NCBI GenBank assembly: GCA_017542475.1
Contig: JAFXXD010000011.1
Span: 1-33,165 of the forward strand
Source of the DNA: Ruminococcus sp.
GTDB lineage: Bacteria; Bacillota; Clostridia; Oscillospirales; Ruminococcaceae
Length of the DNA stretch: 33,165 bases
Direction of reading: 5' to 3'
The notes beneath the pieces are model-generated. The model had not been told where the DNA came from, made no database searches, and saw only the letters and a program-made list of their open reading frames with translations. Below are positions 24,760-31,585 of the stretch, piece by piece. Position 1 is the first letter of the stretch. Every line of letters begins with the position of its first letter. The position numbers and the translations under genes are program-made.

Positions 24760-25600
24760 CTCTGAGCATCTCCTCAACGTAATTGGGCAGCGCGAACGCT
24801 CCCGCGTGGAGCTGCGTGTTGTAATACTTGGTCTTTATGCCGAGCATACTCCACTTCGTCGGCTCGTAGTCGCGGACGGGGTGGTACTTCTTCGACGCGA
24901 AGCCGAACAGCCAGTGTCCCGAGGGATAGGTCGGGATATGTGCCTGATATACGCGGCTTATCGGGAAGCTCTCGACTATGCGCTTGTGCGAGCGCTGCAT
25001 TGCGGCGGCGTCCTCGGCGTAGAAGGGGCTCTCGTGCTGGTTGACCATTATGCCGTCCTCGCGCAGAGCCTTGAAGCAGCTGCCGTAGAACTCCTTCGTG
25101 AAGAGCCCCTCTCCGGGACCGAAGGGGTCGGTGGAATCGACGATGATGATGTCGTACTTGTTCTCACAGCGGCGTATGAACTTCACGCCGTCCTCGTAGA
25201 AGATGTGCACGCGCTCGTCATCGAGGCGGCAGGCTGTGGTCGGCAGGAACTTCTTGCTGACCTCCACCACCAGCTCGTCTATCTCGACGAGGTCTATGCT
25301 CTCGACCGAGGTGTAACGCGTGAGCTCGCGGACAACTCCGCCGTCGCCCGCGCCGATAACGAGGATATTTCGCGGGTTCGGGTGTACCGCCATGGGTACG
25401 TGGGTTATCATCTCGTGGTAGATGAACTCGTCCTTCTCCGTCAGCATCATATAGCCGTCGAGCGTGAGGAAGCGTCCGAACTCCTTCGAGTCGAACACGT
25501 CTATGCGCTGGAACTCGCTGTTTCCGCTGTAGAGCTGGTGGTCTACCTTTATTGAAAAGTTAACGTTCGGAGTGTGACGCTCCGTGAACCATAATTCCAT
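24749..25600 (-). CDS. speE: Spermidine synthase (aminopropyltransferase)
   Basis: A 283-residue enzyme that moves the aminopropyl group of decarboxylated AdoMet to an amine. N-terminal beta domain (FQRIDVFDSKEFGRFLTLDG), nucleotide-binding GAGDGG at 83-88, E107 in DLVEID, and D155/D158 in the catalytic DSTDPFGP are all present, as is the C-terminal YPSGHW. Putrescine is the default acceptor; agmatine is an alternative. AGGAGG precedes the ATG. It follows a membrane protein by 15 bp and overlaps speB. Confidence 0.96.
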   Translation of the reverse strand: MELWFTERHTPNVNFSIKVDHQLYSGNSEFQRIDVFDSKEFGRFLTLDGYMMLTEKDEFIYHEMITHVPMAVHPNPRNILVIGAGDGGVVRELTRYTSVESIDLVEIDELVVEVSKKFLPTTACRLDDERVHIFYEDGVKFIRRCENKYDIIIVDSTDPFGPGEGLFTKEFYGSCFKALREDGIMVNQHESPFYAEDAAAMQRSHKRIVESFPISRVYQAHIPTYPSGHWLFGFASKKYHPVRDYEPTKWSMLGIKTKYYNTQLHAGAFALPNYVEEMLRDVE

Positions 25601-25615
25601 AGTCTGCCTCCTGTG

Positions 25616-26119
25616 TTATTCGGGTCTGCCTGAGGGAGGACCGCCCGCGGGAACTCCCGCTATCTTGAATGAGAGCATCATAAAGAGGGGAGTCACGATG
25701 AGTATGATGATGAATGCCGCGACAAGGCTGATAGCGAGCGAGCTCAGGAACATCACCGCAAAGGGCGGGAGCTGAGCGTTTCCGCCGCTCATTTTGTTCG
25801 CCATAAAGCGGACGAGCGCTATCATCGCGAGAGTGATCACCGGCGTGTAGATGATGTCGGAGACGAGTGCGTCAACGACCTTTGTGCCGATACTGCGCGG
25901 CTTCATATTCTTTGTGATAGCCATTGATATCTTCCGCATCGGCACGATGAAGCCGATGACAAGGCTGATCAGCGTGCTCACGATGAAGCTTATGATGAAT
26001 ACTATCGGCTTGAAGCCGCCCTCGGCGAGGAGGTTGCCCAAAAGCGAGAGGCAGAAGCTCAGTGTGATGCCCATAAATACGCTCATCAAGATACCTACAG
26101 TTTTCATTTTCTTTTCCAT
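25616..26119 (-). CDS. Four-helix membrane protein, unknown (DUF2798-like)
   Basis: 167 residues with four hydrophobic helices (about 8-30, 38-60, 92-107 and 121-152) and a basic loop (MRKISMAITKNMKPRS) after the second. The pattern resembles DUF2798-type membrane proteins, with a flexible Gly/Pro end (GVPAGGPPSGRPE). It lies between speA and speE, 15 bp before speE, so it may move a polyamine or precursor; that is guesswork from position. A second ATG five codons in is also possible. Confidence 0.78.
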   Translation of the reverse strand: MEKKMKTVGILMSVFMGITLSFCLSLLGNLLAEGGFKPIVFIISFIVSTLISLVIGFIVPMRKISMAITKNMKPRSIGTKVVDALVSDIIYTPVITLAMIALVRFMANKMSGGNAQLPPFAVMFLSSLAISLVAAFIIILIVTPLFMMLSFKIAGVPAGGPPSGRPE

Positions 26120-26135
26120 AAAGTCACATCCCTTT

Positions 26136-26235
26136 TTAATTCGGAATTCGTAATGCGTAATGAGTAATTAGTGGTGTCTGCTTCGCAGATGATTTTAAAT
26201 CTGTCGTCGTAAAGCGACGCTGCGAGCTAACAGCT
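26136..26235. repeat. Intergenic palindromic spacer between speA and the membrane protein
   Basis: The 122-bp gap holds a TAATGCGTAATGAGTAATTAG tract and small hairpins (TCTGCTTCGCAGA at 26177-26189 and CGTCGTAAAGCGACG near 26205-26219). The sequence looks like a dispersed intergenic repeat rather than a promoter. It is the only large gap in the polyamine cluster. Confidence 0.4.
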
Positions 26236-26241
26236 ATGGCT

Positions 26242-27690
26242 CTATTTCAGCACATTTAGCCGCTCGATGTTGATGTCCTCCGTGCCCGTCATCTGACAGC
26301 CCTTTTCCTTCGCGTACTTGATGTACTCGATTATCTCGGGAGTTATCAGCTCTCCCGGAGCAAGTATCGGTATTCCCGGAGGGTAGCACATTACGAACTC
26401 CGTGCAGACTTTGCCCGCCGATTCTTCGAGCGGCAGCGACACCTTGTCCGCATAGAATGCCTTTCTCGGAGCCTCCGTGACAACAGGGGAGATGTACTCG
26501 TGGCTGAGCATATCAGCGCCCGTCCTGCCGAAGCGGCGCTTTATCTCCGACATCGCGCTGATAAGGCGCTCGATGTCGCGCTTTCTGTCGCCGACAGAGA
26601 TATACGCGAGTATATTTCCGATGTCGCCGAACTCTATCTGTATGTCGTATTCGTCGCGGAGCAGGTCGTATACCTCAATGCCCGCAAGTCCCACGGGAAG
26701 GGTGAACACGCTCAGCTTCGAGACGTCGAAGTCGTATATGCTGTCGCCGTTTATCAGCTCGCGCGAGTAGGCGTAATAGCCGCCGATGTCGTTTATCTCG
26801 GAGCGTGCGTACTCCGCCATCTCGACGGTCTTGGCGAATATCTCCCTGCCGCTCAGTGCAAGCCTTTTACGCGATATGTCGAGGCTTGAGAGCAGCAGGT
26901 AAGAGGCGCTCGTGGTCTGAGTGAGGTTGATGACCTGACGCATATAGTCGGCATTGACCTTCTCGCCCATCAGCAGGAAAGAGCTCTGCGTGAGGCTTCC
27001 GCCCGACTTGTGCATACTTACCGAGGCGATGTCTGCTCCCGCCGCCATTGCCGTTACGGGGAAATTCTCGCCGAAGTAGAAATGCGTGCCGTGTGCCTCG
27101 TCTACGAGGACGAGCATACCGTGGGCGTGTGCGAGCTCCGTGATGCGTCTCAGGTCCGAGCATATGCCGTAGTAGGTCGGGTTGTTGACCATTATCGCCT
27201 TCGCGTCGGGGTTATCGCGTATCGCCTGCTCGACCTGCGATACCGACATTCCGAGCGCGATACCAAGCTGCTTGTTCACGTCGGGATTTACATACACGGG
27301 TACTGCTCCCGTGAGAATAAGAGCGTTTATCGCGCTTCTGTGGACGTTTCGCGGCATAATGATCTTGTCGCCCTCCTTGCAGGCGTACATTATCATACTC
27401 TGTACCGCGGAGGTCGTGCCGCCTACCATAAAGAAGGCGTTCGCCGCGCCGAATGCCTGTGCCGCGAGCATTTCCGCGTCCTTTATCACGGATACGGGGT
27501 GGCAGAGGTTGTCGAGCGGCTTCATCGAGTTTACATCGACGTTCATACAATCTTCGCCGAGAAATTCGGTGAGCTCCATATTGCCGCGTCCGCGCTTGTG
27601 CCCCGGGACGTCGAAGGGGACTACCCTCATTCGCCTGAAGCGGCGCAGAGCCTCATATATCGGAGCATTCACCTGTGAGAGCTCAGTCAT
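26242..27690 (-). CDS. speA: Orn/Lys/Arg decarboxylase, probably arginine decarboxylase
   Basis: A 482-residue PLP enzyme of the fold-I basic amino acid decarboxylases, short form without the N-terminal wing domain. PLP lysine K228 lies in SMHKSGGSLTQ; D197 is in VDEAHG; GGTTSAVQ binds phosphate; the C-terminal domain carries CYPPGIPILAPGE. Arginine is the likely substrate because an agmatinase-type gene is in the same operon; lysine or ornithine cannot be excluded by sequence. The ATG overlaps the speD stop by 8 nt, so the two are coupled. Confidence 0.92.
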   Translation of the reverse strand: MTELSQVNAPIYEALRRFRRMRVVPFDVPGHKRGRGNMELTEFLGEDCMNVDVNSMKPLDNLCHPVSVIKDAEMLAAQAFGAANAFFMVGGTTSAVQSMIMYACKEGDKIIMPRNVHRSAINALILTGAVPVYVNPDVNKQLGIALGMSVSQVEQAIRDNPDAKAIMVNNPTYYGICSDLRRITELAHAHGMLVLVDEAHGTHFYFGENFPVTAMAAGADIASVSMHKSGGSLTQSSFLLMGEKVNADYMRQVINLTQTTSASYLLLSSLDISRKRLALSGREIFAKTVEMAEYARSEINDIGGYYAYSRELINGDSIYDFDVSKLSVFTLPVGLAGIEVYDLLRDEYDIQIEFGDIGNILAYISVGDRKRDIERLISAMSEIKRRFGRTGADMLSHEYISPVVTEAPRKAFYADKVSLPLEESAGKVCTEFVMCYPPGIPILAPGELITPEIIEYIKYAKEKGCQMTGTEDINIERLNVLK

Positions 27691-28453
27691 TTCCGTACAC
27701 GTTCCTTCCGCTGAATATTTCTATCATTTCCTTCCTCAGAGCGTTCGTGATGTCGAGGCGGCTCCTCGGCGGGAGCTCGTGGACGTCGGTGTTGAACAGG
27801 TAATTCTGCAATATGATGTCCTTTATGAGCATTTTCGTGTGGAACATATTTGCCTGATATACGTTGATATCAACGGCGTCGTACTTGTCGAGTATCGACG
27901 TGTCGATGTAGTTCTGTATCGAGGTGATGTCGTGGTCGATGAAGAGCTTCTCGCCGTCGAGGTTGCGCGTGAAGCCGCGTACACGGTAGTCCATCGTGAT
28001 GATGTCGGAGTCGAAGCTGCCGATGAGGTAGTCGAGCGCCGTCAGAGGCGTTATCTTGCCGCAGGTAGCGACGTCGATGTCTACGCGGAAGGTGGCTATG
28101 CTCGTATCGGGGTGGTACTCGGGATAGGTGTGCACCGTTACATGGCTCTTGTCAAGGTGTGCCACTATCTCGTTGCCGCCCGCGGGTATCATCGTGTCGT
28201 CCGCGATGAGGAAGGTAGCGGAGGCTCCCTGCGGGTCGTAGTCCTGACGGGATACGCTCAGCACCTGTGCGCCTATCATCTCCGTGAGGTGGGTCATTAT
28301 GTCGGTGATACGCTCGGAGTTGTACTGCTCGTCTACGTATGCGATATATTCGAGCTGAGCCTTCGGCGTCTTGGCGTAACAGACGTCGTAGATGTTGAAG
28401 CTCAGGGACTTTGTCAGGTTGTTGAAGCCGTAAAGCTTGAGTTTGTTTTCCAT
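27683..28453 (-). CDS. speD: S-adenosylmethionine decarboxylase proenzyme, SpeD (E. coli-type)
   Basis: A 256-residue proenzyme that cleaves itself to form a pyruvoyl cofactor and supplies decarboxylated AdoMet to SpeE. The cleavage site is K102-S103 in HLDKSHVTVHTYPE, where S103 becomes pyruvoyl. The length and motif match the long enterobacterial-type group, not the short SpeH-type. I chose ATG 28453 (GAGGTG ribosome site); the longer frame would begin with TTG. First gene of the cluster, overlapping speA by 8 nt. Confidence 0.95.
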   Translation of the reverse strand: MENKLKLYGFNNLTKSLSFNIYDVCYAKTPKAQLEYIAYVDEQYNSERITDIMTHLTEMIGAQVLSVSRQDYDPQGASATFLIADDTMIPAGGNEIVAHLDKSHVTVHTYPEYHPDTSIATFRVDIDVATCGKITPLTALDYLIGSFDSDIITMDYRVRGFTRNLDGEKLFIDHDITSIQNYIDTSILDKYDAVDINVYQANMFHTKMLIKDIILQNYLFNTDVHELPPRSRLDITNALRKEMIEIFSGRNVYGND

Positions 28454-28487
28454 ATTACACACCTCAAATAATAACAAATGTGAGCTC

Positions 28488-28705
28488 AATAACCGCCGTC
28501 AGGCGGTTATTGCCCCGAACTACATTCGGGGAGCGCAAATTCTATAATAAGATGGAGAATTTGCGCATCGCATTTATTTTTGTCAAGCTCATTTTGCCCT
28601 GAAGGGCAAACCGAAGTGCAAGAAAAAGAATACAAACTATTATTTTCTTGCACTTTGGCAACTAAAAATCGGCTTTTCAAAAAAATATAAAGCCAATTTT
28701 TAGTT
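28488..28705 (-). repeat. Six back-to-back hairpins in front of speD
   Basis: Perfect or near-perfect inverted repeats tile this 218-bp stretch with gaps of mostly 1-2 bp: 28488-28511 (10-bp stem), 28513-28531 (7), 28533-28566 (11), 28593-28610 (7), 28611-28658 (16, one G-T pair) and 28660-28705 (17, one mismatch); a 26-bp gap at 28567-28592 is the only long one. None has a U-tract on the minus strand, so they are not simple terminators. They may form a structured speD leader, a double-stranded RNA-like element, or a cluster of palindromic repeats. I found no clear promoter between this array and speD. Confidence 0.8.
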
Positions 28706-28716
28706 GTGAGCAGACA

Positions 28717-28749
28717 ATAAAAAAACGTACAGACCTTTCAGCCTGTACG
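28717..28749 (-). terminator. Terminator at the end of the candidate ncRNA
   Basis: On the minus strand CGTACAG (28743-28749), a 10-nt loop and CTGTACG (28726-28732) are followed at once by seven T. No U-tract exists in the other direction, so it acts only on minus-strand transcripts, before they reach speD. Confidence 0.8.
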
Positions 28750-28757
28750 TGTATGAA

Positions 28758-28785
28758 ATCATAGCATAAAGCATAGTAACTTCAA
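28758..28785 (-). promoter_or_regulatory. Possible internal promoter pointing at the terminator
   Basis: TTGAAG (28780-28785) and TATGAT (28758-28763) with 16-bp spacing lie inside the candidate ncRNA. A transcript from here would begin almost at the terminator hairpin, giving a tiny RNA or an attenuated start for the speD operon. May be chance. Confidence 0.3.
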
Positions 28786-29007
28786 AGCGGTTTCAGAGTC
28801 TATATAAGCAAAGATACCTTTTACTACTCTTATTGACCTTTCACAAGCTGATAAAACTTATAAAAACAATAAGGCAACAGAAGTTGCCAGCCGAACAACT
28901 CGTTCGGCGGTCGGCATTTGACCCGCTGTCCGTATGGCGTTTATCTCCCGAGAGGGGAGAGGTCAAAAATCTTGCTCTGAAACCGAAGCTTCTCTGCAAT
29001 TTTATTC

Positions 29008-29036
29008 ATTTTAACATAAAATGAGATTTTTGTCAA
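29008..29036 (-). promoter_or_regulatory. Promoter of the candidate ncRNA
   Basis: TTGACA (29031-29036) and TAAAAT (29008-29013) with 17-bp spacing. Just upstream a weak GCCG/CGGC hairpin with four T (29040-29057) may end the transcript of the preceding DUF1294 gene. Confidence 0.75.
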
Positions 29037-29072
29037 TAGAAAAGCCGTCAGTGCGGCAAATTATTTTTAAAA

Positions 29073-29366
29073 TTACAGCGCCCTGATATAGGCTATGGCG
29101 AGGAATACGAGAAGTCCCGCCTGCCACGCCAGTCCTGCGACGTTTACTACCCAGAAATACCAGTGCCTGGTCTTGTGGCGGAAGAGCTTCATTCCCGCGA
29201 GAGCGCCGAGAGCTCCGCCGAAGAAGCCGAAGCCGAGGAGAGTTGCCTCCTTGGTGCGCCATTTTCCCTTCTCAGCCTTGACCTTGTCCGCCTTGTAGAG
29301 TATCAGCGCGATAAGCGACATCACCGCGAAAAATGCGGCTGCTCCGATAAGTAAGTATTTCTCCAT
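29073..29366 (-). CDS. DUF1294 small membrane protein
   Basis: 97 residues with three or four hydrophobic segments (about 5-24, 43-60, 67-95). The DUF1294 signatures YKADKVKAEKGKWRTKEATLL and LGFFGGALGALAGMKLFRHKTRHWYF-like motifs are clear. The family is of unknown function. It begins one base after the CDF transporter stop, with AGGAGG inside the end of that gene. Confidence 0.92.
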   Translation of the reverse strand: MEKYLLIGAAAFFAVMSLIALILYKADKVKAEKGKWRTKEATLLGFGFFGGALGALAGMKLFRHKTRHWYFWVVNVAGLAWQAGLLVFLAIAYIRAL

Positions 29367-29367
29367 A

Positions 29368-30528
29368 TTATTCCTCCTGTTCGCTTAAGCTGAAATCGGT
29401 GTCGAGCGTGCAGTACAGCTCGTATTCGGGGTAGGCTTCCCTCACGCGGCGGACTGCCTCTTTGTATACGGCGTTTCGGTCGGGAGCGTCAAAGCTCACG
29501 ATGATATCGAACTGTATGCGCTTCTGCTCCTCGTCAAGATAGAAGCCGTGCGCCTCAAGAACGTGCTCCACCGACATCGCGATGTCGTATATCTGCCCGC
29601 GTACCGCTTTTTCTCTTCCGTCAAGCTCGCTGTAGGTGTAAACGCTCAGCGCCGTCAGGATTATCCCGTGGCGGACGTACAGCTCTATCGCTATCTGCCG
29701 CTGGAGCTGGTCTATCTCGCGGGCTGTCAGTGTGTCGGGGACCTCGATGTGTCCCGAGCAGTTGAATTTGTCGGGACCGTAGTCGTGGAAGATGAGGTCG
29801 TAGACTCCGCGCACCTGCGGGAACGTCATAATGCACTCCCTGACCTTGCGGGCGGTCTCTACGCTCACGCGCTGACCTATCAGGTGCGATATCGTCCTGG
29901 TGAGCATTTCAATACCCGATTTTACGATGATGACCGATATCACCGCACCGAGCCACGCTTCAAGGCTGATGTGCCATATTATGAAGATTATCGCCGCCGC
30001 GAGCGTAGAGGCGGAGATTATCGAGTCCATAAGGGCGTCCGTGCCCGAATTCACCAGCGAATCTGAGTTCACGCGCCTGCCCGTTTTCTGCACGTATGTG
30101 CCGAGTATGACCTTCACGATTATCGCTACCGATACTATCACTATCGCTGCCGCCGAGTAGTCGGGAGTCTCGGGGCGGATTATCTTCTTCACCGACTCCA
30201 CAAATGACGTGATACCTGCGTAAAGTATGATGACCGCGATTATCATCGAGCTAAGATATTCGGCTCTGCCGTGTCCCCACGGGTGCTTGCGGTCAGGCTG
30301 CTTCTTGGCGAGCTTCGTGCCGATTATCGTTATCAGCGACGAGGCTACGTCGCTCATATTGTTTACCGAGTCGAGCGTTATCGCGATAGAGTGCGAGAGA
30401 AGTCCCACTATCGCCTTGAATGTCGCGAGAAAGACGTTCGCGATTATGCCGATTATGCTCGTTCTGACTATCGTGCGCTCCCTCGTGCGCTCCTCAAGCG
30501 TGCGGGTGCTGATTGTTTCCGATGACAT
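29368..30528 (-). CDS. Cation diffusion facilitator family metal exporter
   Basis: A 386-residue metal/proton antiporter with six membrane helices (about 23-44, 48-70, 92-112, 125-145, 172-190, 195-207) and a long cytosolic C-terminus (about 210-386) holding more than one ferredoxin-like dimer domain. By alignment with FieF, metal-site residues are D53 and N57 in helix 2 (DSVNN) and D164 and D168 in helix 5 (TDALMD). The DxxxD in helix 5, in place of the zinc-type HxxxD, is typical of manganese-type members. HPWGHGRAEY is the usual loop motif. Cotranscribed with DUF1294. Confidence 0.93.
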   Translation of the reverse strand: MSSETISTRTLEERTRERTIVRTSIIGIIANVFLATFKAIVGLLSHSIAITLDSVNNMSDVASSLITIIGTKLAKKQPDRKHPWGHGRAEYLSSMIIAVIILYAGITSFVESVKKIIRPETPDYSAAAIVIVSVAIIVKVILGTYVQKTGRRVNSDSLVNSGTDALMDSIISASTLAAAIIFIIWHISLEAWLGAVISVIIVKSGIEMLTRTISHLIGQRVSVETARKVRECIMTFPQVRGVYDLIFHDYGPDKFNCSGHIEVPDTLTAREIDQLQRQIAIELYVRHGIILTALSVYTYSELDGREKAVRGQIYDIAMSVEHVLEAHGFYLDEEQKRIQFDIIVSFDAPDRNAVYKEAVRRVREAYPEYELYCTLDTDFSLSEQEE

Positions 30529-30558
30529 TTTTTCACCGCCTCATTTCATATTACATCT

Positions 30559-30587
30559 ATTATAGCAAATGCGACTGCCCTTTTCAA
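30559..30587 (-). promoter_or_regulatory. Promoter of the CDF exporter gene
   Basis: TTGAAA (30582-30587) and TATAAT (30559-30564) with 17-bp spacing, about 30 bp before the start codon. Confidence 0.8.
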
Positions 30588-30640
30588 GTGCGGAATGTAA
30601 GCGCGTGCAAATATATTAGAACTCAGAACTCAGAGCTCAG

Positions 30641-30796
30641 TGTAGGGGCGGCGTTCCCTGCGCGTTTTTGTGTAGGGACGACCATTGGTCGTCCGTGAAT
30701 ATATGAGAAAGCAGCGGACGAGCAATGCGCGTCCCTACAAATGGTTGCGGCGGATTTTGCGGTATAATGGCGGGCGCACGGAATGTGCCCCTACAC
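30641..30796. repeat. MITE-like palindromic repeat, copy B
   Basis: The element is bounded by inverted ends CTCAGTGTAGGGGC (left) and GCCCCTACACTGAG-like CCCCTACACTGAG (right), and AGAACTCAG/TTCT-type sequences extend the match. Inside are the block shared with copy A (30671-30695), a GGACGAGCAATGCGCGTCC segment and GGGCGCACGGAATGTGCCCC. No coding capacity. The size, terminal inverted repeats and two copies fit a non-autonomous mobile element. Confidence 0.75.
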
Positions 30797-30814
30797 TGAG
30801 TTCTTATAAAAAGC

Positions 30815-30843
30815 TTGCTTTTTGTGAGTGGTTGTGGTATACT
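30815..30843 (+). promoter_or_regulatory. Promoter of azlC-azlD
   Basis: TTGCTT (30815-30820) and TATACT (30838-30843) with 17-bp spacing, directly after the right end of the palindromic element. The element may have brought in or replaced upstream control sequences. Confidence 0.6.
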
Positions 30844-30877
30844 TAATCGTACTTGGTCTATGAAAGGATAGTTACTA

Positions 30878-31585
30878 TTGAAATCAAACTTTCTGCGCGG
30901 TATGAACCACGGTATACCTATCGCGCTCGGTTACCTCTCAGTCTCCTTCGGCTTCGGTATACTCGCCGTTGAGAGCGGGCTCTCCGTGCTCCAGTCATCG
31001 GTGATATCGGCGTCGAACCTCACCTCAGCGGGTCAGATAGCGGGCGTCGGAGTCATCGCCGCGGGAGGCACTCTCCTTGAGATGATACTCGTCCAGCTCG
31101 TCATAAATATTCGTTACTCGCTTATGGCGCTCTCGCTCTCGCAGAAGCTCGACAGGAGCTTCACTGCGCCGCACCGTCTGCTTGCCTCCTACGGCATCAC
31201 AGACGAGATCTTCGCCGTCTGCTCGGCGCAGAATGGGACGATAACTCCCGCCTATATGTACGGTATGATACTCATTTCTATGGCAGGGTGGGTGCTCGGT
31301 ACCTTTCTCGGAGCCTCGGCGGGAGAGGTGCTGCCCGATTCAGTCACTGCGGCTATGGGGATAGTGCTGTACGGTATGTTTCTCGCGATAATTATCCCGC
31401 CCTCGCGCAGGAAGAAAAGCGTGCTCTTCGTGACCGTTATTGCGGCTCTGCTGAGCGTGCTCTTCAAGTACGTGCTCACTATGATCTCGGGCGGTTTTGC
31501 TGTCATCATATGTGCCATCGCCGCCGCGGGGCTCGGAGCTGTGCTCTTCCCTGTGTCCGATGAAGAAGAGGAGGCGGGAGAATGA
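30878..31585 (+). CDS. azlC: AzlC family branched-chain amino acid exporter, large subunit
   Basis: A 235-residue membrane protein with the AzlC/YgaZ pattern: GIPIALGYLSVSFGFGILAVESGLS at the start, SAGQIAGVGVI, NIRYSLMALSLSQKLD and a final pair of helices. With AzlD it forms a two-part exporter, known for branched-chain amino acids or analogues in homologues. The start is TTG at 30878 with AAAGGA nine bases upstream; the next ATG is eight codons inside and would cut the conserved beginning. The stop overlaps azlD as ATGA. Confidence 0.93.
   Translation: MKSNFLRGMNHGIPIALGYLSVSFGFGILAVESGLSVLQSSVISASNLTSAGQIAGVGVIAAGGTLLEMILVQLVINIRYSLMALSLSQKLDRSFTAPHRLLASYGITDEIFAVCSAQNGTITPAYMYGMILISMAGWVLGTFLGASAGEVLPDSVTAAMGIVLYGMFLAIIIPPSRRKKSVLFVTVIAALLSVLFKYVLTMISGGFAVIICAIAAAGLGAVLFPVSDEEEEAGE

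Larger units (their letters stand above)
28717..29001 (-). ncRNA. Candidate structured non-coding RNA, about 285 nt
   Basis: A near-consensus promoter (29008-29036) and a terminator (28717-28749) bracket a gene-free segment. The minus-strand RNA has a long-range 11-bp closing helix (28975-28985 with 28788-28798), enclosing at least five hairpins or helices: 28961-28967 with 28917-28923 (7 bp) holding 28955-28960 with 28944-28949; 28902-28908 with 28890-28896 (7 bp); 28883-28888 with 28873-28878 (6 bp); and 28867-28873 with 28829-28835 (6-7 bp). No motif of RNase P, tmRNA, SRP RNA, 6S or T-box is recognisable by eye. It may be a free regulatory RNA, or a terminating leader (riboswitch-like) of the polyamine operon downstream. 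A plus-strand 63-codon frame here looks spurious. Confidence 0.5.

Noticed and set aside
24605-25555. Plus-strand 316-residue open frame
   Set aside because: Antisense to speB and speE, both of which have complete catalytic motifs.
28717-29001. T-box, 6S RNA, RNase P or tmRNA
   Set aside because: The T-box sequence (UGGNACCGCG), the RNase P P4 signature, a tmRNA tag frame and an Ala acceptor were looked for by eye and not found; a covariance search would be needed to exclude distant members.
28833-29024. Plus-strand 63-codon frame inside the ncRNA region
   Set aside because: No ribosome site or promoter on that strand, and the DNA is explained by base-paired segments of the minus-strand RNA.
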